Positions 33,451 to 44,874 of a stretch of DNA of 59,145 nt are shown piece by piece (position 1 is the stretch's first letter; the number at the start of each line of letters is the position of its first letter). Under the pieces are notes generated by a model, which saw only the letters and a list, made by a program, of their open reading frames with translations, did no database searches and was not told the DNA's origin. The position numbers were made by a program, and so were the translations under genes. This DNA comes from Sistotremastrum niveocremeum HHB9708 (taxonomy: Eukaryota > Basidiomycota > Agaricomycetes > Sistotremastrales > Sistotremastraceae), in contig KV419415.1 in assembly GCA_001630475.1 (NCBI GenBank), positions 372,951 through 432,095 of the forward strand, written 5' to 3'.

Positions 33451-35068
33451 GAAGAGAACCAACGAATATAAGGTAGGCATGAATTGATGGCCCGAATGAA
33501 CCTCGAATGTGCCATGTGGCATATGGACGATTGACGGACAACGTTACTTTTGATACTTCTTCGCGTTTCGGACCCTCGTTATCGCTGCTTCTCTTTGATG
33601 ACGTCATTTCTTTTCTCCCTTTACGGCCTCGAATTCGAATCCATGGACCGTTTCGTTACGCTTTACGTTTCTTTTAGTCTCCAACAATGTCGACGTGAAT
33701 TTCGTAGTGCTTCGTATGCCAAAGGTTTTATCAGAATATCCGCTTTAGAAGCGACGCGGGACGACAATGCATTTTCGTGCGCAGCATTGCATCTTCTGAC
33801 GCCCTTGAGCATCGAGCGACGCGGGTATCGCAGTTGACCAGGGATATGTCATAGAGACATCAGCTTATCGGTCTGATGGAGGTCATGAATGGGATTTGGT
33901 CACCCGCAGCCTTCGACGCGATGGCTTTCGCACCACAGCAGCGCGAGGCAACTGAGAGCAACAATTCTTCTCATCCGGTAGAAAAACCGTAGAGAGGTCT
34001 GGGGAGTAAATGTTGAAGGCGCCTTGAGACACATCACCACTTTCCTCCGTGTCACCCAAGCGCTGAGAATCGGGGATGCAGAAGCGGGCCGGAGTGCTCC
34101 ATGTCGTGTGCACTAGAAGACGAGGGTGAAAATCCTTTGCCTATGTGCAAGCCAAGCGCTTCGAAGCCGTCAGGTATTTAGACCTGGAGCATCTTCAATC
34201 ATGTTCGAAGGATAGAAGAGTGTTGAGCGCAAGCATTGTGTGGACTCATTGTCGGGAAGGTCACTCGATACTCTCGGATAGCTGGTGAACGCGGATGAGG
34301 GGGTGCCATTGGATGCTTCTCCGCTGAAGCTGGTAGAACGATTGGCTTCCACGCGCGATTGCTATACCGCCGGGGAGTTACCAGCATTAGGATACAATTG
34401 AATATATGTTGTTCCGCTGTACGCAGCATGGAGTGCGCAGGAACATTGTGGTGATCGCACGAGATGTGAAATACCGTGTTTTGATATGAATACCTGCTTT
34501 CAAAAGACAATTTAGATGCCGTAGTGTATGCCACGACTGAATCTCACCAAAAGCCGTTTCCTTCCGGACTTCATAAGATCATCATAAGGTCCATGAACCT
34601 CGCATTGCACTTATCGCTGCGAGAGACGTGACTGAGGGATTAAACAGAGAGTCTGTCGACCAGCCGAATGCCACGTCGCGCCATTTCCGACTGGCCAGTA
34701 TAGAAATTTCTTCTTCGCAGCATGGGTTCAATGAGATATTAGAGAGGTGGTTTGCAGCGAGCGACGTCGCCTCTAAACCGTTTGAATTGATGTCTCGAAA
34801 TTAGAAGCCTCGACTAAGAGATGCAGGTTCGAGGAGGTGCCACGGTGGTCGCGGTAAGAGTCGAGAAAATAATCCTTTGAAACTCCGCGAACGGCCATCC
34901 TCTGACACCTTTTCGATCGAACTCTTCATTTTGAATCACAAGATATTACTACTGATGGTAGGGACAGAAAGCATTAACTCGCAATGAACAAGATGTAATA
35001 AGTGAAACGATGATGACGACACGGAAATTTTTAAAAGTTTGTGCCTGACATACAAGCTGCCGCACGAC
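33451..35068. other. Intergenic, no gene seen
   Basis: 1.6 kb between convergent copies 1 and 2. Minus-strand frames at 33883-34113 and 34170-34534 are open but show no family resemblance or intron context. Confidence 0.4.
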
Positions 35069-36296
35069 CTATGCAATGACCGAAGCGCATACTTCAGGAT
35101 CTATGTTGACATAGAACAGGCGTATCGGTACAGCACTGGGGCTAACAGGAGGAGCTCTAGATTGCGCAAGTGACGCTTGAGATGCACCGATAACATCGGC
35201 CAAGTCTCCTGTTATGCCTACGTTGCCGAAATCGGGATCCTGGTCGAAGAAAATAGTGACTGGACTTCGTGATCCGTCTGGATTCGTCCAGCTTGCCGTG
35301 AGTTCAAGAGTGAGAGGATTGAATGTCCATATGTCCGACTCCGTCGCAATCGGAGGATCCAAGGGATCATTGGCAGGTTCCCCAGGATTCGGTGTTCCTG
35401 AAAGCTGCGCGGCTCCTGTTGTAGCTGGAAGGTTGATCATCTCAGAAGACATATCTAGCAAGTACGAACCATCACTTACCCGGCACTGAAGTCAAGAAAG
35501 CGAAACTATGTCCGACATCCGTCAGCCATAATATACAATGTATGAGCGTGAGACACTCACTTTGAACTTCCCGAACCAAGGCTGAATGGACCCACAGAAT
35601 GGTCGTTTGTAAATGATCCCCAGCCAGCACCGAAGGGAGAGCCGGGGGGAGTAGGATTTGTAGAGTCAAGTACGTCGGGGCCGAGAAGAATATCAACAAA
35701 ACCGGAGGGGTCATTGGGTGGAAGATAGACTTGGCGATTCAGAGGCAAAAATGTCAACACAGAAGCAACAGCATCTGAGGGAATAGAATCAGATTCTGCG
35801 ATGAAGAGAGCCTCTAGAAACTGACGCACGAACGAACTCTCGGGTCTGACCAGCATCAAGATTGCCGATCAGCTCCATTCCATCCGCTGAGAAGCCGTTG
35901 ATGAATCCGCAAGGTCTATGAATATAGTTCAATAGCGGGATATGGTGATCGAAGCGGCTTAATGTACGCAATAGTGGGGGCGTTCGATCGTTTCGCCATA
36001 GGTGCAGTATCTTGGACAAGCGATTCTCAATTAATTCGTCGTGCTCTCGAATGGATGTACTCACCGACAGGATTTGACCTTTCCTTCTTTGCTTTGACAA
36101 TTGCCCGAGAAATAGATCTTGGTGGCTGTAGTCGTTTCAGCCCGCCGGCCAAAACTTGACCATTCGATGCAAGTCTCGGTCTTTGAATAGCAAACGGCTC
36201 AGAGGTATTGGCCCGATCAGAAGCGTGGATGTCATATATCGCCTTGCAGGAGACAACATGAACGACGAAGAGAAGAAACAGATAGCTGCTAGACAT
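35069..36296 (-). CDS. Secreted protein of unrecognised family, copy 2
   Basis: Exons are 36065-36296, 35968-36010, 35830-35915, 35561-35774, 35480-35505 and 35069-35424 (318 residues). The internal exons are 43, 86, 214 and 26 nt, exactly as in copy 3. A signal peptide (MSSSYLFLLFVVHVVSCKA) is followed by a basic pro-region (LQPPRSISRAIVKAKKERSN) that resembles a maturation-protease site. Then come CGFINGFSADGMELIGNLDA, VGPFSLGSGSS, TESDIWTFNPLTLELTASWT and the tail PIRLFYVNIDPEVCASV. Two cysteines recur in copies 2 and 3 (in CGFI and in the tail) and may pair. Function is unknown. An extracellular structural or adhesion role is possible but unsupported. Confidence 0.75.
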
Positions 36297-37325
36297 TTGC
36301 GAAAGTGAAAGTAACAGCCAGGAAAGTCTGTTGAACCGACTTGGTTTTCTTGCGGATCAGAAGCCAGGCGGCGATCAGACGTTGTTGACGCCATTTTCCC
36401 TGTTTCAGGCACAGTACCAGCAGGTCTTCATATGCACACGGATCCGCCAGGATTGGTTATCCAAATCAGTGCAGCTGTCACGTTCAGGGGCCAGGGCTGG
36501 TTCGAGTGCTCCGGCAAAGTCCGATGCTCGTCTGGCCAGCAGTTGGTTCGAGTGCTCCGGCAAAGTCCGATGCTCGTCTGGCCAGCAGTTTCTTCTTATA
36601 CACTGCAATGTGTCTGCATTGGCTGCAATGCCAGCGAAAGAACAATCAATCTGACGCAGATTTCTAAATCAAGCGTTAGTTATCGAGTTTTACAGGAATT
36701 CCCTTCTTGGGATACTACTGTTACTACATTCAGAATCCCTTCCACTCGCCGCGCGATGTAGCCCAGGGTCCAGGCAATTAGAAACAACTAGAAAGGCTGA
36801 TTGACAAGTCCAATATCGTTCCTTCCGCTCGCATGATACCATCGATCAGTCTTCGAACATCCTTTCATCCTGTCATTGAATTGTATTGAAGCGCTTCCGC
36901 TGAGGCACGCATCTTGCGCGTCAAACGACCGACGCCGTAATATGCTGCAAGGGCTCAATTGTGATACTATGTGGAGATTGGAAGGCGTAGAAGTTCAAGC
37001 CATACGTACCTTTCTATCTGATTCGACCGCTCTAATATCGCAAACAGCTTCAACATCCAACCCTTCTCTAAGTTCTCTTGCACACAATACCCATGGAGGA
37101 TCGATGGCGTCGTAAGCAGTTTAAGTCTAACTCAAAGCCACAAATTAATAGTATTACAAAAACGCAAATGGTCCCGAGTTCACTACCTCCAAGAAGCCTT
37201 TTCCCATAATAATTACACAAGGGTCGTGATCAAGTGTTCAACCCCAAAAATCTCACTGGACCCAGAAAAGAAATTGGAAAAGGAAAAACTGAAATGTAAG
37301 AAGTCCAAATAGTCAAAAAATTGTC
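36297..37325. other. Intergenic, promoter side of copy 2
   Basis: No gene seen. It contains the 46-bp tandem repeat listed separately. Confidence 0.4.
36498..36589. repeat. Two tandem 46-bp units
   Basis: A 46-bp unit beginning TGGTTCGAGTGCTCCGGCAA occurs twice head to tail without mismatch, about 200 bp upstream of the start of secreted-protein copy 2. Confidence 0.8.
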
Positions 37326-37775
37326 CTATTTCATTGTATTAATGGCAGCACACACGTCCGGATCGATGCCGACGTAGAACAGTCGGATTGGGAGAGCATC
37401 GGGGCTAACAGGTTCGACAATCGAGTTTGCAAGCGCTGCTGTCGAAGCACTAACAACAGCACTTTGTCGGATTTATTCTTCCTTGAATACCGAGTATCAT
37501 CCATCTAGCGGCGCCGTCTTTTTGTTTGAATTCCAGAGCCACATACTGCTAGTAAACACCAATCCGCATGCCTTGGCCGTGCTGCGTTCGTCGCACGAAA
37601 GTTGCGTAAGGTAGTACTCCGACATGCCCGGATGAAGCCCTCGAGGGTACAGGAACCATCAACGGAGTCTCTCAAGAGATTTCGCCACTTGATTTGCAGC
37701 CCGACCTCCAATGAAGAACTTGCGCTGGAGAATGTCACGTACCTCGGCGCCAATAATTGTTTACTAGTAACGAGC
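37326..37775 (-). pseudogene. Internally deleted duplicate of secreted-protein copy 3
   Basis: The minus strand at 37326-37463 encodes the last ~45 residues of the family (SAVVSASTAALANS; PIRLFYVGIDPDVCAAI) up to a stop, closely matching copy 3. All earlier exons are missing. About 130 bp further on (37590-37775), sequence similar to the region upstream of copy 3 (39650-39815) appears in the same orientation. The simplest reading is a tandem duplicate of the copy 3 locus that lost its middle. Confidence 0.6.
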
Positions 37776-38000
37776 TCCAAAAGGGGTGCTGATGGTATAG
37801 AGTACCGGGACAGTGTACCGTACTCCGATACTCACAATCCATTTCTAGACTACAATTGTCTGTGTGATAATTGACTTCTGTAAGTGCTACTATATACAGC
37901 TATGACAATCTCTAATCGCAAAATTCTGCAGGTCAAAAGAAAAGATAATGAAAGAAAAGTCCCAAAAGTCCAAAGGCTACGTAATTGCAAAATTGTCTTA

Positions 38001-39277
38001 CTACAGAGTAATGGCAGCGCACACGTCCGGATCGATATCGACGTAGAATAAGCGAATTGGAATAGCGTCCGGGCTTACAGGTCCAAAAATTGAGTTAGCA
38101 AGTGCAGCTTTCGAAGCACTAACAACAGCACTCAAGTCCCCTGTGATCCCAACGTTCCCATAATCAACGGTATCGTCCCAGAAGATTGTGACAGGCAATC
38201 TGGTCCCATCTGGATTCGTCCAAGTCGCTGTTACCTCCAGTGTAACCGGATTGATGCTCCATATATCTGATTCTGGAGCAAAAGGTGGGTCAAATGGATC
38301 CATGAGCGATATCGGTTCGCTGGGATTTGGGGTTCCGAAAAGAGCAGCTGGGCCGGTAGATTCTAGAAAATCGTAAGTCAAGTTGAGACGGAGGGAGGAT
38401 AGCAACAAAACTTGATGCGTACCGGGTACAGGGCCCAAGAAGGCGAAGCTGTTTGGTTTATCAGTCAAATTCCAGTGACTCCAAATTTCAGCAAAAAGTT
38501 ATCTCACTTTGAACTCCCGGATCCAAGGCTGAAAGGCCCCACTGATTTGTCTCCGGTAAACGGTTGCCATACCGCTCCGAGAGGAGGACCAGGTAGGACA
38601 GGATCGCTCTCGTCCAGAATGTCATTACCGAAATTGAGATTGATAAACCCGCTAACATCGGGCGGTGGAAGCCAGACTTGACGGAACAAGGGGAGAATAT
38701 CCAAAACGATGGCCCAGGCATCTACATTCGAAATTCAGCTCGCAGAAAAAGACTGAACGAGTTTGAGAGACGTACGATCGTAAGTGCGAGTGGGTCCGCT
38801 GTCAAGATTCGCTAACATGGACATTGCGTCTTCGGAATAACCATCAATAAATCCGCATGGTCTGTCGACATCTCATCAATGAGCACAGCAGAAACACTGA
38901 TGGAAGGGATTGAATTACGCTACGTTCGGTGCAGCCGATCGTCTCGCTAGCGGTGCGGTATCTGAAGAAAGGTATTGTAAGCTATAGATCAGATATATAG
39001 GATCTCTCAAGGACTCACCAATAGGATTGCCTCTTCTCTTCTTCCCTTCAACGACTTTCTTCGCAATTGGCCTGGGCGGCTGTACTCTCTTCGATCCGCC
39101 AGCCAGGACTTGTGCGTTAGACGCAAATTTCGACCGTTGAGCCGTCAACTGTGTCGATTGATTCTGCCTATCGAACGCATGGATATCATATATAGCCTTC
39201 GATGAAGCAACGTCTGCCAAGAGTGCAAGGATGAGACAGTATCCCGAGGGAACGATGAAAGGGATTGGTAGCCGCAT
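38001..39277 (-). CDS. Secreted protein of unrecognised family, copy 3
   Basis: Exons are 39019-39277, 38919-38961, 38776-38861, 38508-38721, 38423-38448 and 38001-38362 (329 residues), with every junction in phase. The signal peptide spans MRLPIPFIVPSGYCLILALL to about SSKA. VQPPRPIAKKVVEGKKRRGN forms a basic segment near residue 75. It continues with CGFIDGYSEDAMSMLANLDS, WLPPPDVSGFINLNFGND, VGPFSLGSGSS, ESDIWSINPVTLEVTATWT and PIRLFYVDIDPDVCAAI. It shares exon lengths 43, 86, 214 and 26 nt with copy 2. The family is unknown to me. Confidence 0.78.
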
Positions 39278-39978
39278 GAGAGAGGGCACGAGGAAAGAAA
39301 TCCATAGAGGCTGGCGGGGTTATGAGGAGACCTGGCAGGTACTCAGTTACTCGTCATGTACCCAATGAGAGACAGAGCCCTGAGTCACTTGCCAAAGATG
39401 ATATGTGATAGGCTGCCCTGGGATGCCCTAGGCCTGCACTTCGGCCACGCCCGGCAAGGCCCGTTTCTACGTTCGACTTTCCTGTTGTGTATGTTACGAT
39501 TTGTTGGCTTTCACTTTTTCTGCAAGCTAAATATCACTGGCCTAGCGATGATGTAATTTTCTCGGATTCAATTCTCCAGTTTATTCGCATTCCAGGTGCC
39601 TGGTGAAGCTGGGGCACACAATTGGGCGCTCAGGATGGATGAGGTCAGATGAAAATTGCGTAACATAGTCTTGCTACTTCTAGCATGCTCACCTGATGTC
39701 CTCGAGGCTATAGGTACCATCAATAGAGCTTCTGACAAGGTTCCGTCATTAGGCCCGACCTCCCAATCTCCAATGAAGCACTGACGCTGAAGAATGTTCC
39801 TGGGCGCCAAATTCAACGGCATCAAATGTATCAAATGTCGTCAGTCAGGTACCTGATCAGCCGGCGAAAGAAGGTGAGGTCGGTACGCTATGACTTCACC
39901 AAAACACAGGTATACTGATTGACAACAAATACAGCGGTTCCATACATGCAACATGCACATCGAATGAGGGGCGCTAAA
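39278..39978. other. Intergenic, upstream of copy 3
   Basis: No gene seen. 39650-39815 is similar to 37590-37775 in the same orientation and marks the duplicated unit. Confidence 0.45.
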
Positions 39979-41914
39979 TTACGAAGACGGCGGTGCATCT
40001 TTTTCAGGCTTTTGTAGCTTTCCTGAAGATCTACCAGTCCATTTAATCCGCCTTAACTCATCAATGAAAGTCGCTATACAAGCGAGCAGACGTCAGATTA
40101 TTCAAGACCGAGCCTGGATATTGGCACTTTGAAACTTACCAAGACACTGCGTGTGGCACGTACACAGATCGATATACCACATTTGCTCAGGATTGGATAA
40201 TTGACAAGAAGCCAATAACATTGATTGTACTTTGCTTGCGCTTGCAGAGTTACGATATGCTTTGCATATCTCTTCGATTAGACCATCGTTAAGTGGACGT
40301 CGATTTTTCTTCCAACGTAAGAGACATTCGGCGACAATGGATGAATCTATTTTCCAGAGTCAGAGTTGAAGATTGACCGCGGATTGAATGTTTATTTTAC
40401 CGACTGTAACTTGTGCGATGTGAAGCTTTTTTCTGAGCACTGGCTCTCTAACCTTATCAAACAGACTGTCAGGTCTGTTGTCTACATATTCCATCATGGC
40501 GGCTTCAATCTGTCCATCGTAATCCTAGGATAAAAGTCTTTGAGAGAAGGAGCAGAACGTACCGCTTTGACACTACTTTGGTCTAGAGAGACCTCATCTT
40601 CCAACGAAAATATTTTTGTGCGCTTTTCCGCTAATTTCGCGTCGGTGAGATGTTCAGCGCCTTGAAGTGCTAGCATTATGTGAGAAGCGTCGGAATGGAT
40701 CTACAATTCACCACCAACTGAATGTCTCTCGATGATAGGAGTGAACGAAAGTTTGTTGGGCCACAGCAAACAACATCATTGCGTCGAAGTTTGAAAGCCG
40801 AAGAGAGTTCCATGTGGCGGCTGTTAGCTGGCGCAACGAAAGAACCGCGTCCGCAGCCTTGTGCACTGGAAGACAAGATTATTATGGAAAGGAAAGTCAT
40901 AGATATGGCCGGATTTACCGTTGGATAGCTTCACCACATCACTCGGAGGGTATGGCATTGCAAGAAGGGGCTTTCGGTAGTGCTTCTCAAACTTGTCTTG
41001 GGCTTCGATTTCCGCTTGCATCGCAGCATCGGCCTCAAGTGCATCATATACATCGTCATCCATTTCATCGTCGTCCTCGTCAAATTTAGCCATCAATTCT
41101 TGTTTGCAAGTGTTAATCAGCGTGTCGAACTTGGTCAAAACGGCAACCACTGGAACTACCGAAAGTCACCATATTATAAATGAAGGGAAATCCCAGAGAT
41201 AGAGCTCCTCACTTGAACCATGTTTGGTAGAGAAAAACATCTTCTCGGCTGCTTGAATGGGTCTGCTGTTTGCCTGTACACAGTACCTGAACAGTTTAGA
41301 GAGCTTGTCTCAGTCAAGCGTGCTCTAAAACTCAACAGTATACGCTGACCATATAACATGAACTTGCTCTGTTGGCTTCTCGTTCTCTCGTCGTTCGATG
41401 AATTTGAGCACTCGACGGAATTCATCTTCTTGACCAGCCTCGAACCCACACGAATCATGGGCAACAAAGGAGGCATTATTTTCGGAAACGAGTTGCTTGT
41501 CGATGTCGTGGCCTCCTCTCTATGTCTCGTTTATAGAAGCATTCTATCAGAGCGAATCTGACAGACCGTTTCGCTGGGCGCATCAGACTGGGTGCAAGAC
41601 AAGGTAATCAGCTATGCTCCGATTCGGAACGTTTTACTGCAAAATCACTCACTATTTTGCCACCGCAAAATTTCTCAAGAATAGTGGTCTTTCCACATCC
41701 AGTTTTCCCAATAATTAGGACACGAAATCGGTCAATGTTCACGTATCGTCTACAGAGTGATTGCAATCAAGACATGGAAGGCATGAGGCGCGATAATCAA
41801 GAGACTTTTTGACTAGAACATTTCGCATTCCAAAACTCCCTAATGCTGTACGGAAGTAATGTAAGGAACCCTCAGTTCAATATCAGATAGAATCAGTTGA
41901 TACATACACGGCAT
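39979..41914 (-). CDS. HSR1/AIG1-like G-domain GTPase, copy A
   Basis: The minus strand encodes a TRAFAC-type G domain over many short exons. The P-loop GKTGCGKTT is in the exon ending at 41653, G3 is HDSCGFEAG and G4 is AVLTKFD (near 41140). Downstream comes a helical C-terminal part (VHKAADAVLSLRQLTAATWN; DYDGQIEAAMMEYVDNRPD) ending GKLQKPEKDAPPSS at 39979. An acidic insertion (DEDDDEMDDDVYDALEADAA) follows G4. The first ATG is at 41914, but I could not join it in phase to the P-loop exon, so the N-terminus is unresolved. Such GTPases are expanded in mushrooms and mostly uncharacterised. Copy B starts about 200 bp away in the opposite direction, with the same intron before G3. Confidence 0.68.
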
Positions 41915-42120
41915 GATGGTGGTTGAAAGTGTGACGTTCAGGTTCCGCTCGTGTCCTGTTCCGTCTTCTATTTATGGGCAGTGCACGCACTGATTCGGCA
42001 CTTTCCGAAATGCTTCCATTGGCTCAGACGCTCCCGTCTTACACCCGTTGCCCAGGCTAGGTCCAGTGAATGGCGCTCGCTATCACTGGCAGTGTAACCA
42101 TCTCCTGTCGAGGTCCTCCA
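41915..42120. promoter_or_regulatory. Shared promoter of the two GTPase paralogues
   Basis: 206 bp between the first ATG of copy A and the ATG of copy B. An ATTGG (inverted CCAAT box) lies at about 42017. No TATA box was seen. Confidence 0.4.
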
Positions 42121-44532
42121 TGTCCATCACGCCGTCTATACGCTCAGAGGCCGACTCTGTTGACAATCTAGCTTCATATCTTGACCTTCGGACAGAAAAT
42201 TGTAATGCTTTCCGAATATTGGTCTGTGGAAAGTCTGGCGTCGGGAAGACTTCATTGGTATCGAGAGTCTTTGGATTTAATGGGGTGAGTCTGGCAGCTT
42301 TCTGAGCAAGAAGCATCAGTATTGAACCATATATGAACAGTATAGTGAGATCAGTGACTATCAAGTTCGTGGTCGTCGCAATGAGCCAGGATGTCGCTCA
42401 ATGATCAACAGCCAGGCGTTCACAACATAGACCATGAGATCAGGTCTCCTAGAAATCAGCGCTTGATTCTCCACGACAGCTGTGGATTGGAAAGCGGCTC
42501 TCCCGAAAATTTGCAGACCATCCGAGAGTTCATCCATAGACGACGGAATTCAACGCCATCGGAGACACTGCACGCGATTTGGTGATCAATTTCTTATTCT
42601 GAAAGTCAAATGGGGCTCATCTCTGATCTCAGGTACTGCACCGAGGTTCCTACATCGGGAGAGCGAATATTTGAGGGAGGAGACCTTACTTTCTTCAAAG
42701 AACTGAAGAAGCAGAGCCCAGGTTCGATTTCGCGGCCCTTCCGATTATCTTCAACCTCTAACTCAGCATCTAGTGCCACCTGTCATCATCGTCTTCACGA
42801 AATATGACAGACTAGTCTTCAGAGAGCAAGAGAGCATCAAAGAGCAGAAATTACGCAACGATCCCAACCTCCGACCACGAGAAGCAGCGAGACAAGCTAA
42901 AGCCGAAGGGAAAACGAAAGCAGCCGCTATATTCGAAGAGAAATGTGTCAAAGTCATGAAATCGAAACTTCCTCGCGTGTGGAATGCGTACTGCAAAGTA
43001 TCCCGGGACGGTATGCAATTGTGTCTTGTCATCTCTGGATACAAATTCATGGTGCATAGATGAAACATCTATAGGAGCCCTCGTCAATATCACGACCGAT
43101 GCTTTAAAGGGCTCGTCGCAACTTCTTTGGGCCACTGCTCAGACTACAGATGTAGATCTAAAGGTAGCGGGTTCATCTCAGTGAGCCGATAGCGTGGCTT
43201 TCTCTCATCATCATGATGCTGAACCTTGGATCTTAGCGCCGCGGGCGAAAATCGTACGTTCGCCGAAGCCTTCGGAATTGTTCGGCACTGATTTTCGCTT
43301 ACAGTGCAATTGGATATTGATGAAGAATCTTTGCTGTCTACGATCTCGCGTACGACGACCGAAGTTTGGGAGGACAACCCTGTGTATTCGCCTCGTAAGT
43401 TGCTGATGACCATTGAGAAAATTCCACGTCTCACTTATCGTGGCCATCAGTAACTGCCGATGGGAGTTCGCTAAATATCAACATGGACCGAGCTGTGCAG
43501 TTCGTTTTTCTATGTCACTCAGATGCGCAGTGCTGATTACTCCTTCAGAGCCGGACGAAGTCGTCAGTAGCTTTCTCCATACTCGGTTGCTCACGTTCAT
43601 CTCCTGATCCACTTCTCTAGGCCATTGGCGCGCTATAGCCTCCAGCGCAATACCAATCATCGGTCTCCGAAGGGTCTCCACCCTCACTGTGTTGCGATTA
43701 GTCCACCGAGATATCGTACGCATATGGAACTTTCCTGTAAGTAGAGAGACGACCTCCACCATGCTCTTACGACAGTCCGATTAATCCGATCTTTCCAGGA
43801 TCCCGATAATGTCAGTCATCTCGACATCCTCCGCAACTTCCAATCTCAAGCCATTCACTGATCGCTCTAGATCCTCAAAGGCGCCGTATTCCGCCAACAA
43901 ATCCGCAATCTATTCGTCGAGCCTCTAATCTCCTCCAAGATCGAACACGCACAAGAGCACGGCGAAACGAGCCCCCTGATTGACAATTTCGTAGACGCAA
44001 TGACCGACCCAACGGGTGCTTCAGCGGTCAAATTCGCCGGGAACGCCGCGGTTTCGATATTGAACGAAGTGGCTTTATCGACTCCCGCTACGGCGCGTAT
44101 ATTGATGGCTTATGTTGCAAGTAAGAAGTCGGCGATGTCATCCTTTGCATTTGTTCATCGAGAGTTCTTACAGATCTTACGCTGGGCATGGAGTGTCTTT
44201 TTTATTTGCTCCGGAAGAGTGATAAGACGAGAATCACTCGACAGGACGTTACTGATGCTTATGTGTCATTTTATAAGTCTGGTGCACTTCATGAGGTCAA
44301 TCTGGCAGTGCGAGATTATATTGGCGATGAGGAGGTCAGTCTATCTCTTCTGGCTAGCGTCGCCGCATCTGACTATTGAGTGCACAGGTTTTCAAGGCGT
44401 TCAAGCGGGATAAAGCTGCTCAGAAAACCCGCGATATCATCAACGCTCATCGTTACGTGAGCCTGCTTTCGAAACAGGGCTTCCGTATAGTACACTGACC
44501 ATCCCGCTCAGAAACTCCCCCAAACGCCATGA
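42121..44532 (+). CDS. HSR1/AIG1-like G-domain GTPase, copy B
   Basis: Starts MSITPSIRSEADSVDN. Exon 1 carries the P-loop VCGKSGVGKTSL, G3 is LILHDSCGLESG and G4 is IIVFTKYDRL. A charged helix follows (RPREAARQAKAEGKTKAAAI). Introns are about 50 nt; the one before G3 matches copy A. The C-terminal half (GHWRAIASSAIPIIGLRRVS; TRITRQDVTDAYVSFYKSG) continues to 44532 if the CTGAC-containing 55-nt intron at 44458-44512 is spliced, or to 44498 if not. Exons between about 43175 and 43620 are not fully resolved. The G2/switch I region lacks a clear Thr in the usual context. Confidence 0.62.
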
Positions 44533-44874
44533 TGTCAAGCAAGTAGTGCTGGACCAAGAATCCACTGCGACTGTACTAAACCTCCAACTGTATCGACAAC
44601 ATCTATTAAGATATTTCTCCCTCTGTACTACTTCGACTGAGTACTAGTGTCAGGATGTACTACCGCCGATACCAGACTATACCATGGCTCGATAATACCT
44701 AGTTTATGATCGACCTCTGATGCAAGCGTGCTTGGTATCTGGGTCCAACTTCAACGCCAGCTGCCTGTCGCACTAATATTATATAGCGTATGATTGGCCG
44801 ATCTTGTACTTCGGCGTGGCCATCCATGTGGACACTTGCACGATTTAGAGAACGGAGATTCTAACACCTTGAGA
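44533..44874. other. Intergenic, convergent 3' flanks
   Basis: No gene seen. Confidence 0.4.

Noticed and set aside
36544-36560. GGTTCGAGTGC as a tRNA B box
   Set aside because: No A box, anticodon arm or acceptor stem could be drawn, and the sequence is part of a 46-bp tandem duplication.
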